From: Geobacillus subterraneus
GTDB lineage: Bacteria; Bacillota; Bacilli; Bacillales; Anoxybacillaceae
DNA length: 64,000 nucleotides
Assembly: GCF_001618685.1 (NCBI RefSeq)
Contig: NZ_CP014342.1
Span: 2,356,001-2,420,000 of the forward strand
Direction of reading: 5' to 3'
The position numbers and the translations under genes are program-made. Of this stretch, positions 25,486 to 35,606 are shown piece after piece. Under the pieces are notes generated by a model that was given only the letters and a program-made list of their open reading frames with translations, made no database searches and was not told where the DNA came from. Each line of letters opens with the position of its first letter. Position 1 is the stretch's first letter.

Positions 25486-26553
25486 ATGAACTCATTTGTC
25501 ATCCCGCGCTCTGTCGAATGGCATGAGACGCATGTCACGATTTTAAACCAACAAAAACTGCCATCGATCACCGAATACATGGACTTGCATACGCTCGAAG
25601 ACGTCCATGAGGCGATCGCGACGTTGAAAGTGCGCGGGGCGCCGGCGATCGGCATCACGGCTGCCTACGGCTTGGCGCTCGCCGCCTCGCGCTATGAAAC
25701 CGAATCAGTGGACGAATTTCAGCGCCGCTTGCAACAAGACCGCGACTACTTAGCGAGCGCCCGCCCGACGGCCGTCAACTTGTTTTGGGCGCTCGACCGG
25801 CTCGTCGCCGCCGCGAAAAGCGCCGCTTCCGTCAACGAAGCGAAAACAATGCTCATTCACGAAGCGATCCGCATCCAAATCGAAGATGAGGATGTGTGCC
25901 ACCGCATCGGCGAATACGCCTTGTCCCTTTTCCGTCCGGGCGACCGGGTGATGACGATTTGCAACGCCGGTTCGATCGCCACCGCCCGCTACGGAACGGC
26001 GCTCGCCCCGTTTTATTTGGCAAAAGAAAAAGGAATCGAGCTGTCCGTCTACGCCCTAGAAACGCGGCCGGTGTTGCAGGGAGCGCGCCTGACCACATGG
26101 GAGCTCATGCAGGCGGGCGTCGATGTGACGCTCATTACCGACAACATGGCGGCGCAAACGATCAAGGCGAAACACATTAACGCCATCATCGTCGGCGCCG
26201 ACCGGATCGCGCGAAACGGCGATACAGCGAACAAAATCGGCACGTTTGGCCTCGCTTTGCTCGCCCAATCGTTCGGCATTCCGTTTTACGTTGCTGCCCC
26301 GCTGTCAACGATCGACATCAAGACAAAAACAGGGGCGGATATCCCGATTGAAGAGCGCCACCCGGATGAAGTGACGCATCTCGCCGGCGTGCGCATCGCC
26401 CCGGAAGGCGTCAACGTGTACAATCCGGCGTTTGATGTTACGCCAAACGAGCTCATTACCGCCATCATTACTGAAAAAGGCATCGTCCGCGGCCATTACG
26501 AAACGGCGCTGCCATCGTTATTCACAAAGGAGGAGCACCATGAAACAATTTAA
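25486..26553 (+). CDS. mtnA: Methylthioribose-1-phosphate isomerase MtnA
   Basis: An eIF2B-alpha-like isomerase of 355 residues converting methylthioribose 1-phosphate to methylthioribulose 1-phosphate. [19 protein letters not shown] near the start, [17 protein letters not shown] with the catalytic cysteine and [18 protein letters not shown] with the catalytic aspartate are all present. ATG 25486 follows GAAAGGAAGACGACG. Its end overlaps the binding-protein gene by 14 bases, so the transporter genes are tightly joined to the salvage genes. Confidence 0.93.
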   Translation: MNSFVIPRSVEWHETHVTILNQQKLPSITEYMDLHTLEDVHEAIATLKVRGAPAIGITAAYGLALAASRYETESVDEFQRRLQQDRDYLASARPTAVNLFWALDRLVAAAKSAASVNEAKTMLIHEAIRIQIEDEDVCHRIGEYALSLFRPGDRVMTICNAGSIATARYGTALAPFYLAKEKGIELSVYALETRPVLQGARLTTWELMQAGVDVTLITDNMAAQTIKAKHINAIIVGADRIARNGDTANKIGTFGLALLAQSFGIPFYVAAPLSTIDIKTKTGADIPIEERHPDEVTHLAGVRIAPEGVNVYNPAFDVTPNELITAIITEKGIVRGHYETALPSLFTKEEHHETI

Positions 26554-27703
26554 GGCCTTATCGTTCCTTTTTCTTCTTTTCTTTGCCGTGTTCTCCATCT
26601 TAGCCGGCTGCACAAATGAGCAAGATGCCATGAGCGCCAAGCCGGCCAACGAAACGAAACAAACGGGCCAGCAAGGCGCCGCCTCATCGGCAAACAGCTC
26701 CACCGCCGCAAGCAGCGGGCAGGCGGCCATTCCGGAACAACTGAAAAAACCGGTGAAAATCGCCGCCATCATGCAAATGTCGATCGGCACATTCTCCTCG
26801 CAATACATCGCCGGCGTGAAAGAACAAGTGCAAAAGTTCGGCGGCGAAGTGCAAGTGTATAACGCCGACAACGATTTGACGAAGATGGCATCATATGTTG
26901 AAACGGCCATTACGCAAAACGTCGATGCCATTTTGCTTGACCACGGCCGCGCCGATGCGCTCGAAGGGCCGGTGAAAAAAGCCGTCGCCAAAGGCATTCC
27001 GGTTGTGGCGTTTGACAACGATTTGAACATTCCCGGCGTCACCGTCATCGACCAAGACGACTATAGCCTCGCTTGGAAAACGTTAAAGACACTTGCGGAA
27101 GACTTAAACGGCGAAGGTGAAATCGTCACGATTTGGGTCGGCGGCTTCACACCGATGGAGCGACGTCATGTCATTTACGACGCATTTAAAAAGCGCTACC
27201 CGAACATAAAAGAAGTCGCCAAGTTCGGCACAGCGAGCGCCAACACCGCGCTGGACACGCAAACGCAAATGGAGGCCATTTTGAAAAAATATCCGAATAA
27301 AGGCGACATCGATGCCGTCTTCGCCACATGGGACGAGTTCGCCAAAGGGGCGACGCGCGCCATCGAACAAGCCGGGCGCACGGAAATTAAAGTGTACGGC
27401 ATCGATTTAAGCGACGAAGACTTGCAAATGATCCAAAAACCGAACAGTCCGTGGGTGGCGACGACGGCGACGGATCCGGCGGAAGTCGGCCGCGTTCAAG
27501 TTCGCTTCGCCTATCAAAAAATTGCTGGTGAAAAAACGCCGAACATTTACTCGCTCGAGCCGCATTTAGTGAAACGGTCTGACCTGCCGGACAAACAAGT
27601 ATCGATGAGCGATCTCTCGCAATACATCCCGGGCTGGGGGCAATCGAACGTCGCCATCTCGCCGTGGATGAAAACGCTGGAAGCTCAGGTGAACAAAAAA
27701 TGA
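26540..27703 (+). CDS. Sugar-type ABC substrate-binding lipoprotein, candidate methylthioribose binder
   Basis: A 387-residue lipoprotein. The signal peptide [14 protein letters not shown] ends in a lipobox cysteine, followed by a Ser/Ala/Gly-rich linker to about residue 65. The rest is a ribose-binding-type periplasmic fold ([56 protein letters not shown]). It begins inside the end of mtnA with AAAGGAGGAGCACC. Given the S-box leader and coupling to mtnK-mtnA, I infer uptake of methylthioribose; this is not visible in the protein itself. Confidence 0.85.
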   Translation: MKQFKALSFLFLLFFAVFSILAGCTNEQDAMSAKPANETKQTGQQGAASSANSSTAASSGQAAIPEQLKKPVKIAAIMQMSIGTFSSQYIAGVKEQVQKFGGEVQVYNADNDLTKMASYVETAITQNVDAILLDHGRADALEGPVKKAVAKGIPVVAFDNDLNIPGVTVIDQDDYSLAWKTLKTLAEDLNGEGEIVTIWVGGFTPMERRHVIYDAFKKRYPNIKEVAKFGTASANTALDTQTQMEAILKKYPNKGDIDAVFATWDEFAKGATRAIEQAGRTEIKVYGIDLSDEDLQMIQKPNSPWVATTATDPAEVGRVQVRFAYQKIAGEKTPNIYSLEPHLVKRSDLPDKQVSMSDLSQYIPGWGQSNVAISPWMKTLEAQVNKK

Positions 27704-29250
27704 ACGGGTTGTCAATGCGGGGCATGGAAAAATCGTTTGGCGCCGTGCGCGTGCTTGACGGCGTGGACTTCGACGTCCGTCCGGGCGAAGTCCACGCCCT
27801 TTTAGGCATGAACGGCGCCGGCAAAAGCACGCTGATGAACATGTTGGCCGGCGCCGTTCCGCCCGACGCCGGCACGATCACGATCGACGGCACTCCATGC
27901 GCGTTTTCATCGCCGCGTGAGGCCAAGCAGGCCGGCATTGGCCTTGTCGTGCAAGAAGTGGACACAGCGCTGTTTCCCGGCCTGCCCGTTTACGAAAACC
28001 TGGCGGCTGACGAGCTCGCTGATGTGAAAAACCGGCCGATCCGCTCGCTGCGCCAAGAAAAAGAGCGGGCCGCCGCTCTGCTTCGCCGCGTCGGCCTTTC
28101 CATCCCGCCGACGAAGCTCGTGCGCGACTGTTCGCTCCATGAAAAACAGCTCATCGTGCTGGCAAAAGTGTTGTCGTCAAACGCGCGCTACATCATTTTG
28201 GACGAACCGACCGCCGCGCTGAGCGAGGCAGAAACGAAGCGGCTGTTTGCCATCATTCATGAGCTGAAACAGCAAGGCGTCGGCTTTATTTATATTTCTC
28301 ATAAGCTGAAAGAAGTGCAAGAAATCGCTGACCGGCTGACGATTTTGCGCGACGGCCGCGTCGTCTATCACGGCGCGGCCGGCAGCCTGTCGCTTGAAGA
28401 CATCATCCTTCATATGACCGGGACGAAGCGAAGAACCTCTGCCAAACAGGCGCGCACGTACGGAAGCGACATCGCCTTTGCCGCCCGCGGAATCACGATT
28501 GACAAAACCGGCACGACCATCGACCTATACGCCCATCGCGGGGAAATTGTCGGCATCGCCGGCTTGGTCGGCGCCGGCAAGACGGAGCTTGCTGAAAGCC
28601 TCATCGCCCATCGAAAGACGGCGGGCGAATGGGAAATCGATGGCCGGCGCTATGTGTTCTCGTCACCTTATGAAGCCATCGAAGCCGGACTTTCCCTTAT
28701 TCCCGAAGAACGGCGCAAGCAAGGGCTGTTTTTGCCCGAATCGGTGCGGACGAACATCACCGTGCGCCTTCTTTCCCGCCTGGCGCGCTGGCAATGGATC
28801 AAGCGGGCACAAGAAGCGGAGGCCGCCGATACCCTCGTTCGCTCGCTCGCCATCCATCCGCCGTCAAGCGCCACGGCTGTCCGCCACTTAAGCGGCGGCA
28901 ACCAGCAAAAAGTCGTGATCGGCAAATGGCTGAACACGAACGCACACGTCTTTTTGTTCGATGAACCGACGAAAGGAATCGATGTTCACGCGAAACAAGA
29001 CGTCTTTTCCATCATCCGCACCCTCGCTGATGAAGGGAAAACCGTGCTGTACTTTTCAAGCGAATGTCATGAGCTGCTCGAGGTTTGCGACACCATCTAT
29101 ATTATGGTCGACGGTCGGCTGCTCGCCCGCCTGCCGGCCGCTGAACTCACGTACGAGCAGCTTGTTTATTATTGCAGTGGAGGTGAAATCGATGAATCAG
29201 CCGGCCGTTTCCGCGACGCCGTCGAAAAAAACGGCGCCGTCTATTCTTGA
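27700..29250 (+). CDS. Sugar-type ABC importer ATPase with two nucleotide-binding domains
   Basis: An RbsA/MglA-like ATPase of 516 residues with two tandem domains. Domain 1 has Walker A LGMNGAGKSTLMN and Walker B YIILDEPTAALSE. Domain 2 has GLVGAGKTELAE, the signature HLSGGNQQKVVIGKWL and FLFDEPTKGID. The Walker A of the second domain is degenerate, as is normal in this family. The start ATG overlaps the lipoprotein stop (ATGA), and its end overlaps the permease gene by 59 bases. Confidence 0.9.
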   Translation: MNGLSMRGMEKSFGAVRVLDGVDFDVRPGEVHALLGMNGAGKSTLMNMLAGAVPPDAGTITIDGTPCAFSSPREAKQAGIGLVVQEVDTALFPGLPVYENLAADELADVKNRPIRSLRQEKERAAALLRRVGLSIPPTKLVRDCSLHEKQLIVLAKVLSSNARYIILDEPTAALSEAETKRLFAIIHELKQQGVGFIYISHKLKEVQEIADRLTILRDGRVVYHGAAGSLSLEDIILHMTGTKRRTSAKQARTYGSDIAFAARGITIDKTGTTIDLYAHRGEIVGIAGLVGAGKTELAESLIAHRKTAGEWEIDGRRYVFSSPYEAIEAGLSLIPEERRKQGLFLPESVRTNITVRLLSRLARWQWIKRAQEAEAADTLVRSLAIHPPSSATAVRHLSGGNQQKVVIGKWLNTNAHVFLFDEPTKGIDVHAKQDVFSIIRTLADEGKTVLYFSSECHELLEVCDTIYIMVDGRLLARLPAAELTYEQLVYYCSGGEIDESAGRFRDAVEKNGAVYS

Positions 29251-30205
29251 GTTTTTGTATAAACATGGGACATTGCTCGCCATTCTGGCCGTGATCGCCT
29301 ATTTTGGCATCACACAAGACCGGTTTTTCACGTATGAAAACTTCAGCGACATTTTGCGCTCGATTTCGATCGTGACGCTCGTGGCGATCGGCATTACGTT
29401 TTCGCTGATCGTTGACGGCTTCGATTTATCGGTCGGCTCAACGGTAAGCCTTGCGACGATCGCCAGTGCGGCGGCGCTTGTCTTGCACCGTCAAGAAATT
29501 TTCGTCACCTTGCTCGTGCCGCTGTTGCTCGGCGTCGCCGTCGGACTGCTCAATTCGCTCTTGATCGTCAAATTCAAATTGCCTGATTTGCTCGCCACCT
29601 TAGCGACGATGTATGCCATCAACGGCGTACAACTCACCTATACGAAAGGATTTTCGATTTACAACGATATGCCGCTGCCAGACGGCGGCACGGCGCCGGG
29701 CAAATTCATTCCTTCCTTTTTATTTATCGGCCAAGGAGAGCTGTTCGGCGTACCGTTTTCCGTTTTGCTGATGCTGTTCGTCGTCATTGCTGCCCACTTG
29801 TTTTTGACATACACCAAACCGGGACGCCTCTTTTATTTGACGGGGGAAAACCGGGAAGCGGCAAGGCTGTCGGGGATTCCGGTGAACCGTTACCGGACGT
29901 ATGCGTACATCATCAGCGGCTTTTTCGCCGCCCTAGGCGGCATCGTCCTCGCTTCGCGCATTGGCACCGGGCAAGTATCAGCTGGGGCCTCATTTTTGAT
30001 GGACGGCGTCGCCGCCGCCTACATCGGTTTTTCCGTCTTTGGCGCCGGCAAGCCGAACGTCATCGGCACGTTGTTCGGCTCGATTTTGATAGGTGTGTTG
30101 TTAAACGGCTTGACGATGGCAAACGTCCCGTACTACGCCCAGGACATTATAAAAGGCGCCATTTTAGTCGGCGCCCTCGCCCTGTCACATTGGCAAAAAA
30201 AATAA
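29192..30205 (+). CDS. Sugar-type ABC importer permease
   Basis: An RbsC-like membrane protein of 337 residues with about nine helices. Family landmarks are GFDLSVGSTVSLATIASA, LPDLLATLATMYAINGVQL, the cytoplasmic coupling loop ENREAARLSGIPVNRYRTYAYI, and GVAAAYIGFSVFGAGKPNVIGTLFG. ATG 29192 follows GGAGGTGAAATCG inside the ATPase gene. Last gene of the S-box unit, closed by a terminator. Confidence 0.9.
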   Translation: MNQPAVSATPSKKTAPSILEFLYKHGTLLAILAVIAYFGITQDRFFTYENFSDILRSISIVTLVAIGITFSLIVDGFDLSVGSTVSLATIASAAALVLHRQEIFVTLLVPLLLGVAVGLLNSLLIVKFKLPDLLATLATMYAINGVQLTYTKGFSIYNDMPLPDGGTAPGKFIPSFLFIGQGELFGVPFSVLLMLFVVIAAHLFLTYTKPGRLFYLTGENREAARLSGIPVNRYRTYAYIISGFFAALGGIVLASRIGTGQVSAGASFLMDGVAAAYIGFSVFGAGKPNVIGTLFGSILIGVLLNGLTMANVPYYAQDIIKGAILVGALALSHWQKK

Positions 30206-30214
30206 CGCCCGATC

Positions 30215-30254
30215 CCGCCCCTGTGGACTCGAGCCCCGGGGGCGGCGTTTTTTT
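30215..30254 (+). terminator. Terminator of the mtnK-mtnA-ABC unit
   Basis: CCGCCCC / GGGGCGG stem followed by CGTTTTTTT. Confidence 0.85.
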
Positions 30255-30266
30255 CCACCATTCCGT

Positions 30267-30758
30267 CTATTTGTGGCGCCGCTCGAGCGCCAACAGTTTC
30301 TCCTTCACATCGGTGCGGCTTCCGGCATAGCCGGTCAAGGCGCCGTTTTTGCCGATCACGCGATGGCACGGAACGACAATGGCCAGTTTATTCGCCCGGT
30401 TCGCCTGTCCGACGGCGCGCACCGCTTTCGGACGGCCGATTTGCGCGGCAATATCGGCGTAGGTCGCCGTTTCGCCGTACGGAATGCGGCACAGCGCCTT
30501 CCACACGTCTTGTTGAAAAGCCGTGCCTTGCCACCGAAGCGGCAAAGCGAACGCTTGGCGGCGGCCATGAAAATATTCATCCAACTGCGCAAGCGCGCGT
30601 TCCAAAAGCGGCGACCGTTTTTCTACAACCGGATGCCCGCTCGCAAACGCGCGCCATTCTTTCGAAAACAGTTCGACTTTCACAATCGCATCGCCGTCAG
30701 AAGCGATGTAAATATCGCCGAGCAGCTCTGAACGGTATACTGCATAATCAATCGTCAT
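30267..30758 (-). CDS. ogt: Methylated-DNA--protein-cysteine methyltransferase
   Basis: A 163-residue suicide DNA-repair protein that removes alkyl groups from O6-alkylguanine. The acceptor cysteine is in VVPCHRVIGKNGALTGYAG, and IPYGETATYADIAAQIGRPKAVRAVGQAN is the DNA-binding helix-turn-helix with the arginine finger. ATG 30758 overlaps the end of kinE by 11 bases, so the two are co-transcribed, as in B. subtilis, where ogt also sits between kinE and mtnA. Confidence 0.92.
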   Translation of the reverse strand: MTIDYAVYRSELLGDIYIASDGDAIVKVELFSKEWRAFASGHPVVEKRSPLLERALAQLDEYFHGRRQAFALPLRWQGTAFQQDVWKALCRIPYGETATYADIAAQIGRPKAVRAVGQANRANKLAIVVPCHRVIGKNGALTGYAGSRTDVKEKLLALERRHK

Positions 30759-32964
30759 CGTTGTCCTCTCTTTCCGTTCGTTCGATCGGCAGCGTAATAT
30801 GAAACGTCGTGCCGACGCCGACCTCGCTTTCCACGTCAATTTTCCCTTGATGTTCTTCGATAATTTTATAGCTGACCATCAAGCCGAGCCCGGTGCCGCG
30901 CTCTTTTGTCGTATAAAACGGCTCGCCGAGCTTTTTAATTTTATCCTTCGGAATGCCGCACCCCTGGTCGGTGATCGAGATGCGCACATGGCAGCCGTCA
31001 CGGGCGATGCGCACCGTAATGTCCCCGCCTTTTGGCATCACTTCGATGGCGTTTTTCAAAATGTTAATGAACACTTGCTTCAGCTGATTCGGCTCACAAT
31101 ACACCGGCGGCAGCCCGCGGTCGAAATCGGCAATGATTTGCACGTTATGCATCATCGCCTGGGCGCTGATCAAATCGATCGTATCTTGCATAATTTTGCA
31201 AATATCATTTTGCTTGTATTGCACGGCCTGCGGTTTGGCCAGGACAAGAAACTCGGTGATGATCGACTCAATCCGCTTCAACTCCGACATAATGACATTA
31301 AAATACATCGAATAGTCGCCGTCAATGCTTCCTTGCAGCAGCTGGATAAAGCCTTTTAATGCCGTCATCGGGTTGCGAATTTCATGGGCGATGCCCGCAG
31401 CCAGCTCGCCGACGACATTGAGCGTATCCGATTTGCGCAGCTGCAACTCCATTTCTTTGCGCTCCGTAACGTCGCGAAACCTCATCATCCCTACGCCAGG
31501 AATGACTTCTTTTTTCAAGGAAAACTCAACGATTTTCCCCTTTCCCTCATCAGAAAACTCAACTTCACCGTTCGCCTCGCCGGCGCGCTGGCATTGCTGG
31601 AGGAGCTTATTCAGCTGGCGGCGCGCCCGCTCTGGAACAAGCTCCATCACCGTTTGACCGAGCAGCGTTTCTTTTGCGGCAGCGAAAAAGTCGCAGGCGA
31701 TCGGATTCGCGTCGATGATGCGATGCTTCTCATCCCACAGCAAAATGCCGTCCATCGCATGGTCGAAAATGCTGCGAAACTTTTGCTCGCTTTCGCGCAG
31801 CTCACGTTCGATTTTCCTTCGCTCGCTCACATTGCGGAAAATCGTCAAATGATAGCCGTCGATCGCCCCTTTTTTCATCGTAAACTCGAGCTGCTTATCC
31901 TCACCGTTCGGCATATGGAACGTCAATTCATCGCGAATTTCCCCTTTGCGGCGGAACTCGCTGAAAATGCGTTTCACCTTTTCGTCCCCATATTGCACAA
32001 AATCAAGCAAATTGCGGCGCACAAGCAAGTTCAACGGCAGCTCAAACGTCCGGCTCGCCGCTGGGTTGGCGTTCAATATGTAGCCAAAGTCGTCCCAAAT
32101 GAGAATCGCTTCATGCGCCTGCTCAAAAATGGCCCGGAATCGTTCTTCGCTTTTTTGCAATTTAATCTCCATGTTTTTCCGTTCGGTCACATCGCGCATA
32201 ATGGCCATATAAAAGCCGCTGTACACGTTCGACGTCGCCGTCAGCTCGAACATTTTCACCGTTCCGTCGAGGCGGACAAGCGATAGCTCGCCTTTGGCCG
32301 TCCCTTTTTCCTTTACTTCCGACAACAGACGGGCGAACTCATCGGCGCATTCGCGGGCGACAAACTGCTGAAACGACAAATTCAGCAGCTTTCCTTTTTC
32401 CAAGTTCAGACTCATCGAAAACGCTGGATTCACATCGATAAACCGCCCGAACTCATCAAAAATGACGATCCCGTCGACCGCGCGGTTAAAGACGTCTTTA
32501 AACAAAAATTCGTGGATGATTCGCTCGCGTTCGAGCGCCTTATGGGCCGAAACGTCGCGCATCATCACCAAATCAAATTTGTTAAACACATCCTTTTTCA
32601 TCGAAAATTCAACATGCTTCACCTTGCCGTCCGGCAGTTTGATGAGCAGTTCATCGCTGAACGAACCGAACTTTTGCAGCATCGACTGCTGAAACAGCAA
32701 AATATCCGGCGGCACGAGCTCTAAAAATGAAGAGAAGGAACGGCCGATCAAGGAAAACTTATCCATTTCAAACAGCTTGCACGCTGCTTCGTTCACATCG
32801 ACAAATTCGCCGTTTTTATTTAAAATGACAATTGCGTCGAGCGACCGCTCGAAAATGATCGAATAGCTGTTCAACCGCTCCTTTAGGCGCCGGTTTTCCT
32901 CTTCAAGCAGCCGCACGTCCGACGTCGCATTTTGTCCTTCACGGGGAGAAAGGCTTTGGGCCAT
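30748..32964 (-). CDS. kinE: Multi-PAS sensor histidine kinase, KinE-like
   Basis: A soluble kinase of 738 residues without membrane helices. At least four PAS repeats are visible, each with a phrase like RSLDAIVILNKNGEFVDVNE, RAVDGIVIFDEFGRFIDVNP, QAHEAILIWDDFGYILNANP and HAMDGILLWDEKHRIIDANP. The phospho-acceptor histidine is near residue 527 in GIAHEIRNPMTALKGF. The ATP-binding N, G1 and G2 boxes are NILKNAIEVMP, DQGCGIP and RGTGLGL. Length and position between ogt and the next gene match B. subtilis KinE, a phosphorelay kinase feeding Spo0F. ATG 32964 follows AAGGAGAGATTCAT. Confidence 0.85.
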   Translation of the reverse strand: MAQSLSPREGQNATSDVRLLEEENRRLKERLNSYSIIFERSLDAIVILNKNGEFVDVNEAACKLFEMDKFSLIGRSFSSFLELVPPDILLFQQSMLQKFGSFSDELLIKLPDGKVKHVEFSMKKDVFNKFDLVMMRDVSAHKALERERIIHEFLFKDVFNRAVDGIVIFDEFGRFIDVNPAFSMSLNLEKGKLLNLSFQQFVARECADEFARLLSEVKEKGTAKGELSLVRLDGTVKMFELTATSNVYSGFYMAIMRDVTERKNMEIKLQKSEERFRAIFEQAHEAILIWDDFGYILNANPAASRTFELPLNLLVRRNLLDFVQYGDEKVKRIFSEFRRKGEIRDELTFHMPNGEDKQLEFTMKKGAIDGYHLTIFRNVSERRKIERELRESEQKFRSIFDHAMDGILLWDEKHRIIDANPIACDFFAAAKETLLGQTVMELVPERARRQLNKLLQQCQRAGEANGEVEFSDEGKGKIVEFSLKKEVIPGVGMMRFRDVTERKEMELQLRKSDTLNVVGELAAGIAHEIRNPMTALKGFIQLLQGSIDGDYSMYFNVIMSELKRIESIITEFLVLAKPQAVQYKQNDICKIMQDTIDLISAQAMMHNVQIIADFDRGLPPVYCEPNQLKQVFINILKNAIEVMPKGGDITVRIARDGCHVRISITDQGCGIPKDKIKKLGEPFYTTKERGTGLGLMVSYKIIEEHQGKIDVESEVGVGTTFHITLPIERTEREDNDDD

Positions 32965-33094
32965 ATGAATCTCTCCTTGTCTATTCAAACCATATTAACT
33001 AAATATATATTCTATGTGGAAAAATTTACTCCTTCCTTCATTTACGAAGATTTTTCAAAAATCTTTTCCGCAACGTTCGACAAGTTTTTCTTCT

Positions 33095-33122
33095 TTTTCA
33101 TTTGGTGAAACTGCGCTATAAT
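33095..33122 (+). promoter_or_regulatory. Putative SigA promoter of the radical SAM gene
   Basis: TTTTCA and a perfect TATAAT (33117) with a 16-base spacer. Confidence 0.55.
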
Positions 33123-33161
33123 GAAGGGTTAGTACGAATGTTAAAAGGGGTTTTCATTTCA

Positions 33162-34934
33162 ATGAACATTATCTGCACGACCTTAAACGCGAAATACATC
33201 CATATGAACTTAGCTGTTCGCTATTTGAAAGCATACGCCCAGCCGGAGTTTGACGTCAAGCTCGTTGAATATACGATCAAAGATCCGGCCATGAACATCG
33301 TCACCGACTTGTACCAGCGCCGGCCTGATGTCGTCGGCTTTAGCTGCTACATTTGGAACATTGAAGAAACGATCAAAGTCGTAAAAATGTTAAAAAAAGC
33401 GGCGCCGGACGTGACGATCGTCGTCGGCGGACCGGAAGTATCATACGACGTACGCGAGTGGATGGAACGAGTGCCGGAATTTGATTTTATCGTGATCGGC
33501 GAAGGGGAAGAAACGTTTAAGCAACTGCTGTTCGCTCTAAACGGCAGCGGGGACGTAAGCAGCATCGCCGGATTGGCGTTTCGTGACGGGGACCGCATCG
33601 TCATCAACCCACAGCGGAATAAAATCCGCTTGGCTGACATGCCGTCACCATTTCGCTTTCCAGAAGACATTCCCCATCTTCCAAACCGGATCGTTTATGT
33701 CGAGACGAGCCGCGGCTGCCCGTTCAGCTGCCAGTTTTGCCTGTCGTCCATTGAGGTTGGCGTCCGCTATTTTGACCGCGAAAAAATCAAAGACGACTTG
33801 CGCTACTTGATGCAGCACGGGGCGCGGACGATCAAGTTCGTCGACCGGACGTTCAACATCAGCCGCAGCTACGCGATGGACATGTTTCGCTTTTTAATTG
33901 ACGAGCATGTGCCGGGGACGGTGTTTCAGTTTGAAATTACCGCAGACATCATGCGCCCTGAGGTGATCGAGTTTTTAAACAACGAAGCGCCGCCTGGGCT
34001 GTTCCGCTTTGAAATCGGCGTTCAATCAACGAACGATGAGGTGAACCGCCTGATCATGCGCAAGCAAAACTTCGCCAAGTTGTCGCGGACGGTGACGATG
34101 ATTAAAGAAGGCGGGAAAATTGCCCAGCACTTAGATTTGATCGCTGGGCTGCCGGAAGAGGATTACGACTCGTTCCGGAAGACGTTCAATGACGTATTCG
34201 CCCTTCGTCCCGAAGAGCTGCAGCTTGGGTTTTTGAAATTGCTGCGCGGCACCGGGCTGCGCCTGCGCGCCCATGAATACGGCTATGTATATATGGATCA
34301 TGCGCCGTACGAGATACTGAGCAACAACGTTCTTTCCTTTGAGGACGTTATTCGCATCAAGCAAGTGGAAGATGTGCTCGAGAAATATTGGAACGCCCAT
34401 CGGATGGATGAAACAATTGAATATTTAGTCACTGACGTCTTCCCATCGCCGTTTGACTTTTTCCAACAGTTTGGCACATATTGGGATGAACGCGGCTGGG
34501 CACGCATCGGCCACCAGTTAGAAGACTTGTTCCGCCGTCTCCATGAGTTTTTGCGCACATCTGCGCCAGACGCTTTGCCGATCGCCGAATCGCTCATGAA
34601 ATACGACTACTTGCGCAACCAAAAATATAAGCCGCGCAAGCCGTGGTGGGACGAAAAGACGGAGAAAGCGACGCGCGCGGCCGTCTACCGGGCGCTGCTT
34701 GAGCGCCCTGAGGCGCTCGGAGCGGATTTTGCCGCCCTTGGGCTCGGGGAAAAAGAGCTGTTTAAACATACGGTCGTTGAAATCGTGCCGGTGGATGTCG
34801 GCTGCTACACGTCCAAAAAACAGCTTTCGTTTACGCCAACCGTCATCGTCGCCTACTTCGACCCGTCCGGTGCCGGTGCGACGCTGTTTTCCGCGCCGCT
34901 TTCAGCGTTGTCGGTTTCTTCGGCGTCGGCTTAG
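33162..34934 (+). CDS. B12-binding domain radical SAM protein (DUF4080)
   Basis: A 590-residue protein. Residues 1-140 form a cobalamin-binding Rossmann domain (VVGFSCYIWNIEETIK, VVGGPEVSYD, FIVIGEGEETF). The radical SAM core follows, with ETSRGCPFSCQFCLSS holding the CxxxCxxC cluster site. The next part is a TIM-barrel segment (RFEIGVQSTNDEVNRLIMRKQNF, LDLIAGLPEEDY). The C-terminal 200 residues are the DUF4080 region. The substrate of this Bacillus-conserved family is unknown; a methyl or tRNA/cofactor modification is a guess. ATG 33162 was chosen by comparison with the family start MNIICTTLNAKYIH. Confidence 0.85.
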   Translation: MNIICTTLNAKYIHMNLAVRYLKAYAQPEFDVKLVEYTIKDPAMNIVTDLYQRRPDVVGFSCYIWNIEETIKVVKMLKKAAPDVTIVVGGPEVSYDVREWMERVPEFDFIVIGEGEETFKQLLFALNGSGDVSSIAGLAFRDGDRIVINPQRNKIRLADMPSPFRFPEDIPHLPNRIVYVETSRGCPFSCQFCLSSIEVGVRYFDREKIKDDLRYLMQHGARTIKFVDRTFNISRSYAMDMFRFLIDEHVPGTVFQFEITADIMRPEVIEFLNNEAPPGLFRFEIGVQSTNDEVNRLIMRKQNFAKLSRTVTMIKEGGKIAQHLDLIAGLPEEDYDSFRKTFNDVFALRPEELQLGFLKLLRGTGLRLRAHEYGYVYMDHAPYEILSNNVLSFEDVIRIKQVEDVLEKYWNAHRMDETIEYLVTDVFPSPFDFFQQFGTYWDERGWARIGHQLEDLFRRLHEFLRTSAPDALPIAESLMKYDYLRNQKYKPRKPWWDEKTEKATRAAVYRALLERPEALGADFAALGLGEKELFKHTVVEIVPVDVGCYTSKKQLSFTPTVIVAYFDPSGAGATLFSAPLSALSVSSASA

Positions 34935-35217
34935 ACCGGAAGCTTTTTGTCATGGCCGGCCGCTTCTCCATGAAAACGGAGGCCGGTGAACAGGCGCTGA
35001 CAACCCTTCGTTTCCTTACGTCCGGAGTGTTGTCAGTGCTTTTCTTTTCCATTGAGCACCCGCTTACCGACTACTTCCGTCAGCACATGCGGATGTTCCC
35101 GATTCGGGACGATCAACGGTTGGCTAGTTTCCCTGAATCGATGAAGCCGTGTCTCATCACCGCCGCTGTTTCGCCACATTCCATTCATTCGCAAACGGGA
35201 GCTGCCCATTCATGGCA
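34935..35217. other. Gene-poor stretch after the radical SAM gene
   Basis: No convincing gene. A + strand frame from ATG 34952 (MAGRFSMKTEAGEQALTTLR) stays open for a long way and has native-looking codon use, but it lacks a ribosome site and runs across three reverse-strand genes. It might be the tail of a frameshifted radical SAM gene or nothing at all. Confidence 0.4.
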
Positions 35218-35242
35218 CAAAAAAAGAACGCCGCTTCCGGCG
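35218..35242 (-). terminator. Terminator of the small-gene cluster
   Basis: Reverse strand CGCCG-GAAG-CGGCG stem followed by TTCTTTTTTT. Confidence 0.75.
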
Positions 35243-35293
35243 CCCTTATTTTTTCGCTTGCCCGCTGTGAAAGCGGCTGGCAGACAGTCCCCC

Positions 35294-35446
35294 TCACCGC
35301 GGTGGGTCTTCCTTTTTTGTTTCCTTTCCCTTCGCCCGTTTTTGCTCTTCCATCAGCCAAATGGGTTGATGAGCGGCAAAATCGCCCCATTCAAACGCCA
35401 TTTCTTCATTTCGTTGGACAGGCCGCTCCTTCTGATCGTTATCCAT
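35294..35446 (-). CDS. Small charged hypothetical protein (50 aa)
   Basis: Reads MDNDQKERPVQRNEEMAFEW, then GDFAAHQPIWLMEEQKRAKG and a lysine-rich tail. ATG 35446 has AAGGAGGCGGAG directly upstream, inside the end of the preceding small gene, so the two are coupled (8-base overlap). No family recognised; highly polar with no membrane segment. The strict overlap of three genes in a row supports real coding despite the small size. Confidence 0.65.
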   Translation of the reverse strand: MDNDQKERPVQRNEEMAFEWGDFAAHQPIWLMEEQKRAKGKETKKEDPPR

Positions 35447-35606
35447 CTCCGCCTCCTTGGCGTCCTTTTTTCGAATTGCGGTTCGCGCCGCGAATCATGT
35501 CTTCTTCGCCGGCGTATTGCGCAGCAAATTCCGTATCCGGCAGGCTCTCGGTCGGCGTTTTATTGTTGTTTTTCGCTGCATCGAATTTCACTTTTCGTTT
35601 CATCAT
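35439..35606 (-). CDS. Small hypothetical protein (55 aa), possibly spore-related
   Basis: Reads MMKRKVKFDAAKNNNKTPTE, SLPDTEFAAQYAGEEDMIRG, ANRNSKKGRQGGGDG. It is basic at both ends, with a conserved-looking SLPDTEFA-QYAGEEDMIR core that reminds me of short Bacillus spore or stress proteins, but I cannot name the family. It starts within the stop of the upstream gene (ATGATG) and contains the ribosome site of the next gene in its last codons. Confidence 0.65.
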   Translation of the reverse strand: MMKRKVKFDAAKNNNKTPTESLPDTEFAAQYAGEEDMIRGANRNSKKGRQGGGDG

